From assembly GCF_014230465.1 (NCBI RefSeq), contig NZ_JAAXCY010000003.1, positions 372,001 to 436,000 on the forward strand: a stretch of 64,000 nucleotides of DNA. The letters are read 5' to 3'. This document shows positions 45,601-52,052 of this stretch, one piece after another. The stretch's first letter is position 1; the number at the start of each line of letters is the position of its first letter. This stretch comes from Pseudomonas cremoris. Its GTDB lineage: Bacteria; Pseudomonadota; Gammaproteobacteria; Pseudomonadales; Pseudomonadaceae. The notes under the pieces are model-generated. The model saw only the letters and a list, made by a program, of their open reading frames with translations. It had not been told where the DNA came from and searched no databases. The position numbers were made by a program, and so were the translations under genes.

Positions 45601-45990
45601 TTATCTGAACTCCAATAAAATTGCTATGCCTATCATCCAAGTGAGGCCGATTGTCATCACTGTTAAGTTGATGATCAAACGACGTTTCAGGTTGCGTGGA
45701 AAGTTCTTGAGATCAAGTGGGTCCAGTTCTCCTGTTTTGATCGAAGCCTTTGGCCATGCCACCATTCCGGTAATCTTTGATATTTCTAAAATCGACCAAA
45801 TCAAACCTCGTTTTCCAAGGCTTGGCCCCCATATATAAATATAGCGGCTGTTTTTCAAAGCTTCCTTTAAAGCGTTTAAGTGACGGTGGCTGAGGTGGAG
45901 GCTGTATCCAAGAGTTACAATCGCAAGCAAAAAAGGGAATCCTATAAAAATGATTGCCATCCAAGGGTTCCAATTGTCGATACTGGTCAT
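45601..45990 (-). CDS. Immunity-like two-helix membrane protein (array copy 5)
   Basis: The 129-residue protein has a hydrophobic helix at about 9-29 (PWMAIIFIGFPFLLAIVTLG) and one near the C terminus (NLTVMTIGLTWMIGIAIL). Between them is the family core NSRYIYIWGPSLGKRGLIWS followed by LEISKITGM. It is one of five homologues in the array. Its start overlaps by 4 bases the stop of a toxin tail that has lost everything upstream. It therefore looks like an orphan immunity gene kept after its toxin decayed. The immunity role is inferred from gene order only. Confidence 0.8.
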   Translation of the reverse strand: MTSIDNWNPWMAIIFIGFPFLLAIVTLGYSLHLSHRHLNALKEALKNSRYIYIWGPSLGKRGLIWSILEISKITGMVAWPKASIKTGELDPLDLKNFPRNLKRRLIINLTVMTIGLTWMIGIAILLEFR

Positions 45991-46205
45991 GGTTGAGTAA
46001 CCTCATAAAGTTTCTCACCGATAGCTTCACCCGCCTTTCCTCCGACAGTCGTTCCCACCCATGCGCCAGTTCCCACTATGGCCGCGACGCAGACAACACC
46101 TCCCAGACCTGCTGTAAATGCACCAATCCCCGCACAGATTGGGACACTGGCAAAACTGGCTATCTTGATCCTAATAAATGGGTCTCTGATGAGGCCCGTT
46201 CCGGA
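45987..46205 (-). pseudogene. Remnant toxin tail (array module 5)
   Basis: Seventy-two codons without a start codon follow directly, in the same frame, after the stop of immunity copy 4. The translation contains GGVVCVAAIVGTGAWVGTTV and ends EAIGEKLYEVTQP, homologous to the ends of the other four modules. It is the C-terminal part of a former effector whose upstream part has been deleted, probably when immunity copy 4 was joined to it. Confidence 0.85.
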
Positions 46206-46595
46206 CTATCTGAGCTTTATCAGTACGGCCGCAACGATCGCCCAAGTTAACGCAATGAACGCTATCGCGATATTACAGAGCAGGCGACGTTTTAGGTGAA
46301 GTGGGAAACGCTCAAAATCCACAGGGTTTAAATCTCCAATCTGGATGTGCGCTTTCGGCCAGGTCACCATCCCAGCGATTTTTGCGATCTCCAATAAGGA
46401 CCAAATCAAGCCTCGTTTACCCAGACTCGGCCCCCAGAGATAGATATAACGGCTGTTCTTTAGCGCCTCCTTTATTTCCTCCAAGTGGCGGCGGCTCAAG
46501 TACAGGCTGTACGCAAGGCCAACAGCTGATAGTAGGCCTGGGGCCCCCGTAACAATGATCGCAATCCAAATTGGCCAGCTATCGATGCTGGTCAT
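46206..46595 (-). CDS. Immunity-like two-helix membrane protein (array copy 4)
   Basis: The 129-residue homologue has the core NSRYIYLWGPSLGKRGLIWS and two membrane helices (AIIVTGAPGLLSAVGLAYSLYL and IAIAFIALTWAIVAAVLI). The start overlaps the stop of toxin module 4 by 4 bases. It differs from copies 1-3 mostly in the membrane helices, while the central core is nearly constant, so specificity would be expected in the helices. Confidence 0.82.
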   Translation of the reverse strand: MTSIDSWPIWIAIIVTGAPGLLSAVGLAYSLYLSRRHLEEIKEALKNSRYIYLWGPSLGKRGLIWSLLEIAKIAGMVTWPKAHIQIGDLNPVDFERFPLHLKRRLLCNIAIAFIALTWAIVAAVLIKLR

Positions 46596-47269
46596 GGTTG
46601 TTTAGCCTCATATATTTTCTCGCCGATGTATTCGCCTCCCATACCACCTAGTGTGGTACCTACCCAGGCGCCCGTGCCCACTACGGCTGCGACACAGATG
46701 ACTCCTCCGATACCTGCTGTGGCTGCTCCGATTCCTAAACATATCGGGCCACTGGCAGCAAAGGCAGCCGATCCGCTGAAACCGCCAACAAGAGTAGACA
46801 TTCCGAACTTCCCCCCTTCCGTAAACTTAATCTTCTCGCAAGCCGCCTCAGAATCACCACTACACACCTGCTGAATAGCCAGCACCGAAGAAACACCGCC
46901 AAGACCAATCCCAATGTAACCCCCCACTTTCATATATTTAGTCGCCCGACTCACCGCCTCCACATGCGCCGAATACCCCGGAATCTGCCCCGGCCCACCC
47001 GCCTTGTCCCAGTGATGCACCAAGCTGCGGCTGGAAATACTCAGCGCTGTTTTCAACTTAGGATGATCACCCAAAGTCGTCTGGCCACGTAGGCGGGTGG
47101 AGTTCAGCAGGTGCGCGTCCAACTGAGCGAGTAGGCGCTTGCGGTCGGCGAAGAACTGCGGTGATTTGAGGTGGCCGTGCTGGCGATACTGTTCCTGATG
47201 CATCCGTTCAATGGCTTGGAGTGTGTCGCGCAGGTTGCCCAGGTGTTTTTCCATCACCACCGCACTCAC
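46592..47269 (-). CDS. Toxin C-terminal module 4 (effector part without PAAR)
   Basis: The 225-residue frame begins at GTG 47269, which overlaps the stop of a truncated PAAR frame (GTGTGA). It runs through the same conserved trafficking part as the full effector (VMEKHLGNLRDTLQAIERMH, SSRSLVHHWDKAGG, GYSAHVEAVSRATKYMK). The C-terminal 90 residues are Gly-rich hydrophobic helices (GGYIGIGLGGVSSVLAIQQV, FSGSAAFAASGPICLGIGAA, GIGGVICVAAVVGTGAWVGT). The Gly-x-x-x-Gly spacing suggests a membrane-inserting or pore-forming toxin; this is inference. It may be translated only by coupling to the PAAR frame, or be a pseudogene half. Confidence 0.75.
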   Translation of the reverse strand: MSAVVMEKHLGNLRDTLQAIERMHQEQYRQHGHLKSPQFFADRKRLLAQLDAHLLNSTRLRGQTTLGDHPKLKTALSISSRSLVHHWDKAGGPGQIPGYSAHVEAVSRATKYMKVGGYIGIGLGGVSSVLAIQQVCSGDSEAACEKIKFTEGGKFGMSTLVGGFSGSAAFAASGPICLGIGAATAGIGGVICVAAVVGTGAWVGTTLGGMGGEYIGEKIYEAKQP

Positions 47270-47915
47270 ACCCAGCCAGGTCGAGGTGTGGCCAGCGTCC
47301 CCGCCATGAGCCTGCCATGACTGTGCATATGCGAGACGCCACCCACGATTCGATAGATTTTCCCATCCTTTCCGCAGGTCACTCGGTCGCCTTCAAAGGC
47401 ATGAAAAAGGGCATGGGGTTTGATTCCGTTATCACCATCCAGAACTTCCCCTCCGCAGGTGGTTTTGTCACCCAGGCCTATGTAATAGCCTTCAGTCATT
47501 ATTCACTCCTCGATATGCCTCGAACGAGTTGGGCATGTTTAAAACCATCACTGAACCTACGCTCAAACGCATTCAACGCAGGTTTAATTGTGGTTAGAAA
47601 GTTATCTGTAAGCGGTCTTAAATTAGTTCCCCTTGATTTATTTTAACTTCACTAGAATGACTGCAGCTCCCATCCAAATTACGGAGGTAAAGATCATCGT
47701 CGTAACGATTGTGAGAAGACGTTTCAGATGAGGCGGGAAGTTTTCAAAGTCTACGGGGTCCAAGTCGCCTAAGCGGATGTGTGACTTTGGCATCATGATC
47801 ATCCCGGCGATTTTTGACATTTCCAACAGAGACCAAATTAAACCCCGTTTCCCGAGGCTATCTCCCCAAAGGTAAATATAACGGCTGTTTTTCAAGGCTT
47901 CCTTTATGGCGTCCA
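47205..47915. repeat. 711-bp direct repeat, copy A
   Basis: I found no difference between this segment and 49504-50214 (offset 2299). It covers the 3' two-thirds of an immunity gene, the 138-bp spacer, the truncated PAAR frame and the start of the toxin frame. Weaker homology continues to about 46795 on one side. Confidence 0.9.
47266..47499 (-). CDS. Truncated PAAR domain (array module 4)
   Basis: The 77-residue frame starts at ATG 47499 with GAGGAG 8 bases upstream, a better ribosome-binding site than that of the full effector. It keeps most of the PAAR fold (GLGDKTTCGGEVLDG, HALFHAFEGDRVTCGKDGKI) but stops eight codons after the point where homology to the full effector breaks (AGTL). The final CPCGARL block with its likely zinc ligands is absent. 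The sequence is identical to the copy at 49565-49798. Confidence 0.75.
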   Translation of the reverse strand: MTEGYYIGLGDKTTCGGEVLDGDNGIKPHALFHAFEGDRVTCGKDGKIYRIVGGVSHMHSHGRLMAGTLATPRPGWV

Positions 47916-48027
47916 AGTGACGGTGGGTGAGGTACTGACTGAATGCCAGGCCCATAACTCCAAGTAGAATTGGGCCGCTAACAAACCAAAATGCTAGCCA
48001 GGACTTCCAGAAATCTTCCGCGGTCAT
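47638..48027 (-). CDS. Immunity-like two-helix membrane protein (array copy 3)
   Basis: This 129-residue protein overlaps the stop of toxin module 3 by 4 bases. From HRHLDAIKEALKNSRYIYLW to the end it is identical to copy 1 because that part lies in the 711-bp repeat; only about the first 38 residues differ (MTAEDFWKSWLAFWFVSGPI against MTTEEFWKSWLAFWIVAGGP). A 138-bp AT-rich spacer follows before the next PAAR frame and could hold a promoter. Confidence 0.82.
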   Translation of the reverse strand: MTAEDFWKSWLAFWFVSGPILLGVMGLAFSQYLTHRHLDAIKEALKNSRYIYLWGDSLGKRGLIWSLLEMSKIAGMIMMPKSHIRLGDLDPVDFENFPPHLKRLLTIVTTMIFTSVIWMGAAVILVKLK

Positions 48028-48503
48028 GGCAAAGTTTTCTCATACAAAATATCACCACTCATTTCACCGCCCATGCCACCGACAGTCGTACCCACCCACG
48101 CGCCGGTCCCCACTATGGCCGCGACGCATACAACACCACCGATTCCCGTGGTGACGCCAAGCGCCGCGCAAATTGAACCACCGGCTACGCTACTGGCCCA
48201 GCCACTGGTAGCGCCAAAAAAGGTTGAGCCTATGAATTTCCCACCCTCAGTAAACTTGACCTTCTCACAGGCCGCTCCCGAATCCTCATTGCACACCTGC
48301 TGAATAGCCAGCAACGATGAAACACCGCCAAGACCAATCCCAATGTAACCCCCCAGTTTCATATGTTTAGTCGCCCGACTCACCGCCTCCACATGCGCCG
48401 AATACCCCAGAATCTGCCCCGGCCCACCCGCCTTGTCCCAGTGATGCACCATGCTTTTACTGGAAATGCCGAGGGCCGTTGTCAACCTTGGGTGATCCTT
48501 CAT
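48024..48503 (-). CDS. N-truncated toxin module 3
   Basis: The frame begins ATGAAGGATCACCC only 5 bases after the stop of immunity copy 2 (TTG 48506 is also possible). It corresponds to the last 159 residues of the full effector, starting just before SSKSMVHHWDKAGG, so PAAR and most of the linker are missing. The C-terminal glycine-rich toxin part is complete (GATSGWASSVAGGSICAALG, GIGGVVCVAAIVGTGAWVGT, end GDILYEKTLP). Without PAAR it could not be loaded by the usual route. It may act through recombination with a PAAR gene, or be a decaying copy. Confidence 0.72.
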   Translation of the reverse strand: MKDHPRLTTALGISSKSMVHHWDKAGGPGQILGYSAHVEAVSRATKHMKLGGYIGIGLGGVSSLLAIQQVCNEDSGAACEKVKFTEGGKFIGSTFFGATSGWASSVAGGSICAALGVTTGIGGVVCVAAIVGTGAWVGTTVGGMGGEMSGDILYEKTLP

Positions 48504-48507
48504 CAAG

Positions 48508-48897
48508 CTACTTAATCTTCAGCAGCACGACGACGACCGTTAACCAAACGCCGGTAGCAATTACCATCGCGAAGTCGAGTCTCAGTAGGTGTTGGAGGTA
48601 AGGAGGGAAGTTTTTGTGATCGACAGTATCGAGATCGCCGATGCGGATATGTGTCTGCGGCATCATTATCATCCCTGTGATTTTTGCTATCTCCAGCAGT
48701 GACCAAATCAAACCCCGTTTCCCCAGACTCGTCCCCCAAATATAAATATAACGGCTGTTCTTTAACGCCTCTTTCAAGGCCTCCAGGTGACAGCGACTCA
48801 AGTACAAGCTGTATGCAATATTCACAAGCGCGAGCAGGCTCCAGCCACCAATAACAAAGATCGCAACCCAGGGGGACCAAGTGTCGATACTGGTCAT
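48508..48897 (-). CDS. Immunity-like two-helix membrane protein (array copy 2)
   Basis: The 129-residue homologue starts at ATG 48897 and overlaps the stop of toxin module 2 by 4 bases. Core NSRYIYIWGTSLGKRGLIWS, helices around WVAIFVIGGWSLLALVNIAY and FAMVIATGVWLTVVVVLL. DLDTVDHKNFPPYLQHLL differs from the DLDPVDFENFPPHLKRLL of copies 1 and 3. A longer open frame upstream reads through the toxin gene in another frame and is not coding. Confidence 0.82.
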   Translation of the reverse strand: MTSIDTWSPWVAIFVIGGWSLLALVNIAYSLYLSRCHLEALKEALKNSRYIYIWGTSLGKRGLIWSLLEIAKITGMIMMPQTHIRIGDLDTVDHKNFPPYLQHLLRLDFAMVIATGVWLTVVVVLLKIK

Positions 48898-49568
48898 GGG
48901 TGAGTAACTTCGTACAATTTTTCTCCGATCGCTTCGCCTGCTATTCCTCCGCCCGTCGTGCCCACCCACGCGCCGGTGCCTACAACTGCTGCGACGCAGA
49001 TTACGCCTCCTATTCCTGTTGTGACGCCAAGAGCCAAGCAGGTCGGACCACTGGCAAGCAGCCCTGCTCTTCCACCCCAAACACCACCAGCAGTGGATAA
49101 GCCGAATTTCCCCCCTTCAGTAAACTTGACCTTCTCACAGGCCGCTCCCGAATCCTCATTGCACACCTGCTGAATAGCCAGCAACGATGAAACACCGCCA
49201 AGACCAATCCCAATGTAACCCCCCACTTTCATATATTTAGTCGCCCGACTCACCGCCTCAACATGCGCCGAATACCCCGGAATCTGCCCAAACCCACCCG
49301 CTTTGTCCCAGTGATGCACCAAGCTGCGGCTGGAAATACCCAGCGCTGTTTTCAACTTAGGATGATCACCCAAAGTCGTCTGGCCACGTAGGCGAGTGGA
49401 GTTCAGCAGGTGAGCGTCCAGCTGAGCGAGCAGGCGCTTGCGTTCGGCGAAGAACTGCGGTGATTTGAGGTGGCCGTGCTGGCGATACTGTTCCTGATGC
49501 ATACGTTCAATGGCTTGGAGTGTGTCGCGCAGGTTGCCCAGGTGTTTTTCCATCACCACCGCACTCAC
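48894..49568 (-). CDS. Toxin C-terminal module 2 (effector part without PAAR)
   Basis: The 224-residue frame starts at GTG 49568 inside the stop of the second truncated PAAR frame, exactly as in module 4. The first 150 residues are nearly identical to the full effector and module 4. The last 70 differ (GVWGGRAGLLASGPTCLALG, TTGGGIAGEAIGEKLYEVTH), so the modules share a trafficking part and vary in the toxin tail. ALGVTTGIGGVICVAAVVGT is common to all. It is followed by its own immunity-like gene with a 4-base overlap. Confidence 0.75.
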   Translation of the reverse strand: MSAVVMEKHLGNLRDTLQAIERMHQEQYRQHGHLKSPQFFAERKRLLAQLDAHLLNSTRLRGQTTLGDHPKLKTALGISSRSLVHHWDKAGGFGQIPGYSAHVEAVSRATKYMKVGGYIGIGLGGVSSLLAIQQVCNEDSGAACEKVKFTEGGKFGLSTAGGVWGGRAGLLASGPTCLALGVTTGIGGVICVAAVVGTGAWVGTTGGGIAGEAIGEKLYEVTHP

Positions 49569-50214
49569 ACCCAGCCAGGTCGAGGTGTGGCCAGCGTCCC
49601 CGCCATGAGCCTGCCATGACTGTGCATATGCGAGACGCCACCCACGATTCGATAGATTTTCCCATCCTTTCCGCAGGTCACTCGGTCGCCTTCAAAGGCA
49701 TGAAAAAGGGCATGGGGTTTGATTCCGTTATCACCATCCAGAACTTCCCCTCCGCAGGTGGTTTTGTCACCCAGGCCTATGTAATAGCCTTCAGTCATTA
49801 TTCACTCCTCGATATGCCTCGAACGAGTTGGGCATGTTTAAAACCATCACTGAACCTACGCTCAAACGCATTCAACGCAGGTTTAATTGTGGTTAGAAAG
49901 TTATCTGTAAGCGGTCTTAAATTAGTTCCCCTTGATTTATTTTAACTTCACTAGAATGACTGCAGCTCCCATCCAAATTACGGAGGTAAAGATCATCGTC
50001 GTAACGATTGTGAGAAGACGTTTCAGATGAGGCGGGAAGTTTTCAAAGTCTACGGGGTCCAAGTCGCCTAAGCGGATGTGTGACTTTGGCATCATGATCA
50101 TCCCGGCGATTTTTGACATTTCCAACAGAGACCAAATTAAACCCCGTTTCCCGAGGCTATCTCCCCAAAGGTAAATATAACGGCTGTTTTTCAAGGCTTC
50201 CTTTATGGCGTCCA
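49504..50214. repeat. 711-bp direct repeat, copy B
   Basis: It matches 47205-47915 at every base I compared. Both copies include the same out-of-frame PAAR-toxin junction, so the deletion came before the duplication (or was spread by gene conversion). Confidence 0.9.
49565..49798 (-). CDS. Truncated PAAR domain (array module 2)
   Basis: This 77-residue frame is identical to 47266-47499. GAGGAG precedes the ATG. It ends GRLMAGTLATPRPGWV; the last eight residues come from reading the effector's GHTSTWLGV region one base out of frame. It could be a free PAAR tip or the N-terminal half of a frameshifted effector. Confidence 0.75.
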   Translation of the reverse strand: MTEGYYIGLGDKTTCGGEVLDGDNGIKPHALFHAFEGDRVTCGKDGKIYRIVGGVSHMHSHGRLMAGTLATPRPGWV

Positions 50215-50329
50215 GATGACGGTGGGTGAGGTACAGGCTGAATGCGAGGCCAGCAAATCCAAGCAGGAGCGGGCCGCCAGCAACAATCCAGAAAGCCAGC
50301 CAGGATTTCCAAAACTCTTCCGTCGTCAT
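49937..50329 (-). CDS. Immunity-like two-helix membrane protein (array copy 1)
   Basis: The 130-residue protein starts 4 bases inside the stop of the complete PAAR effector, the standard effector-immunity arrangement. Helices: WLAFWIVAGGPLLLGFAGLAFSLYL in part, and TIVTTMIFTSVIWMGAAVIL. The middle NSRYIYLWGDSLGKRGLIWS and LEMSKIAGMIMMPKSHIRLG is conserved in all five copies. An inner-membrane immunity protein fits a toxin that acts on that membrane. The family name is not known to me. Confidence 0.85.
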   Translation of the reverse strand: MTTEEFWKSWLAFWIVAGGPLLLGFAGLAFSLYLTHRHLDAIKEALKNSRYIYLWGDSLGKRGLIWSLLEMSKIAGMIMMPKSHIRLGDLDPVDFENFPPHLKRLLTIVTTMIFTSVIWMGAAVILVKLK

Positions 50330-51738
50330 GGCAAACTTTTCTCATACAAAATCTCTCCGCCCATTTCGCCACCCATACCACCGATAGTCGTACCCGCCCA
50401 TGCGCCTGTCCCAACTAAAGCTGCCACACAGACAACGCCTCCTATACCAGTCGTAACGCCCAGTCCCAGGCAGATCGCACTACCGGCAATGCCGCCTGCC
50501 CATCCGCCAACTGCACCGCCGCCAACGGAGACTGCGAACTTCCCAGCCTCAGTAAACTTGACCTTCTCACAGGCCGCTCCCGAATCCTCATTGCACACCT
50601 GCTGAATAGCCAGCAACGATGAAACACCACCAATACCGATGGCAAGATAACCCCCCGCCTTCATATATTTAGTCGCCTTACTCACCGCCTCAACATGCGC
50701 CGAATACCCCGGAATCTGCCCCGGCCCACCCGCCTTGTCCCAGTGATGCACCAAGCTGCGGCTGGAAATACCCAGCGCTGTTTTCAACTTAGGATGATCA
50801 CCCAAAGTCGTCTGGCCACGTAGGCGAGTGGAGTTCAGCAGGTGAGCGTCCAACTGAGCGAGCAGGCGCTTGCGTTCGGCGAAGAACTGCGGTGATTTGA
50901 GGTGGCCGTGCTGGCGATACTGTTCCTGATGCATCCGTTCAATGGCTTGGAGTGTGTCGCGCAGGTTGCCCAGGTGTTTTTCCATCACCACCGCACTCAC
51001 ACCCAGCCAGGTCGAGGTGTGGCCGATGAAGCTGGCTATTTCTGCGCTGTGACGATGCAGGAAGTCAGCCTCATCCGGCGTGAGTGAATCCAGTGAGGCG
51101 TAGACCTGTTGGGCGGCCTGCATCAGTTGTGATTCTTGATAGGTGCAGGCCGTGTTGTTCGGATCACTGAGCACAATCAGTGAACCGGCTTTAACGTTCA
51201 CCGTGCGAGGATTGAGCGCTTGGAATTTGCGCATCACCGCCGGATCAGGTGCAGGAAACAGCGTTCTCTCCAACGCTTCGCGGCTCATGCTTTTTGGGAC
51301 GATATAAAAACCGGGCTCCTGACCCTTCTCGCCATTGAATTCCGTCGATACTGCGGCGCCAGAAGGTTTAAAGCCAGATTGACGCGGCGCTTCAGGGCCG
51401 CCATTTACAGTTGATGGGTTTGGTTGAGCAGCCCGCTGACTCACTGGCGGTGTCGCGCTCTGCTGTTGATAGGTAGCTGTTAACACCGAGGGAATCAGCC
51501 GAGCACCACAAGGGCAACTGCTGACGCTGTCCAGCGTACCAGCAACACGCTTTCCATTACGTTTCATATTGGGAACGCCGCCGAGAATCCGGAACATTCC
51601 TTGATGATTTCCGCAAGTAACTAGAGCACCTTCCAGCGCGCGCAAAAGGCCATGCAACTTGAATGTTGGATCACCTTCGAGAATTCTTCCGCCGCAGGTT
51701 GTTTGGTCCCCTAGAACAACAAAGTGCCCTTTGCTCAT
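50326..51738 (-). CDS. Full-length PAAR effector, probable T6SS toxin (array module 1)
   Basis: The protein has 470 residues from ATG 51738 (MSKGHFVVLGDQTTCGG), chosen by alignment with the truncated PAAR copies; ATG 51750 is possible. Residues 1-85 form a PAAR domain ending SCPCGARLIPSV, the sharp tip that sits on VgrG. A Pro/Ser linker follows, then a conserved part starting PGFYIVPKSMSREALERTLF with RKFQALNPRTVNVKAGSLIV and SDPNN (LysM-like), a helical part (EADFLHRHSAEIASFIGHTS), and SSRSLVHHWDKAGGPGQIPG. The C-terminal 95 residues are glycine-rich hydrophobic segments with Gly-x3-Gly spacing (GGAVGGWAGGIAGSAICLGL, GTGAWAGTTIGGMGGEMGGE). No nuclease or lipase motif is visible; a membrane-disrupting toxin is the best guess. 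No VgrG or T6SS core gene lies in the window. Confidence 0.87.
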   Translation of the reverse strand: MSKGHFVVLGDQTTCGGRILEGDPTFKLHGLLRALEGALVTCGNHQGMFRILGGVPNMKRNGKRVAGTLDSVSSCPCGARLIPSVLTATYQQQSATPPVSQRAAQPNPSTVNGGPEAPRQSGFKPSGAAVSTEFNGEKGQEPGFYIVPKSMSREALERTLFPAPDPAVMRKFQALNPRTVNVKAGSLIVLSDPNNTACTYQESQLMQAAQQVYASLDSLTPDEADFLHRHSAEIASFIGHTSTWLGVSAVVMEKHLGNLRDTLQAIERMHQEQYRQHGHLKSPQFFAERKRLLAQLDAHLLNSTRLRGQTTLGDHPKLKTALGISSRSLVHHWDKAGGPGQIPGYSAHVEAVSKATKYMKAGGYLAIGIGGVSSLLAIQQVCNEDSGAACEKVKFTEAGKFAVSVGGGAVGGWAGGIAGSAICLGLGVTTGIGGVVCVAALVGTGAWAGTTIGGMGGEMGGEILYEKSLP

Positions 51739-51750
51739 TGTTTTGCCCAT

Positions 51751-52052
51751 TATCACTATGATTTTTTTGGCCGGACGGTCCGGTCCTGCTCGTTTCGATA
51801 AGAAAACTGACGCGTGATGCATATCAATCGAGGCAAACGAGTAAGAGGAGGCCAGCGTCAAGCCAAACTTTGGAGAGGCATCTGCTCGAGGTAAAGTCAG
51901 ACACTTCCGAGAGTTGCGTCGTAAAAGTCAGATGCCGCTCCTGAGGTTCCACCCAGTGGAACCACCTTTGATTGTCCTCTCGCTCACATCGCGGTTAGCT
52001 GGCGGTGTGCAGCAAACAAGAACGGGAACACCCGCCTGTGAGGAGAATCACC
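51751..52052. other. Intergenic region between the effector and the M20 gene
   Basis: About 300 bases hold the divergent promoters of the effector array and the M20-amidase operon. The part near 51751-51800 is rich in A/T. I could not define a promoter, and no gene is seen. Confidence 0.45.

Noticed and set aside
47221..47646. 141-codon plus-strand frame that occurs twice, unchanged (also 49520-49945)
   Set aside because: It is antisense to the truncated PAAR frame and spacer; the duplication follows from the 711-bp DNA repeat, not from protein selection.
45601..51738. Prophage or tailocin fragment
   Set aside because: There are no phage structural, lysis or integrase genes; PAAR with overlapping immunity genes explains the region better.
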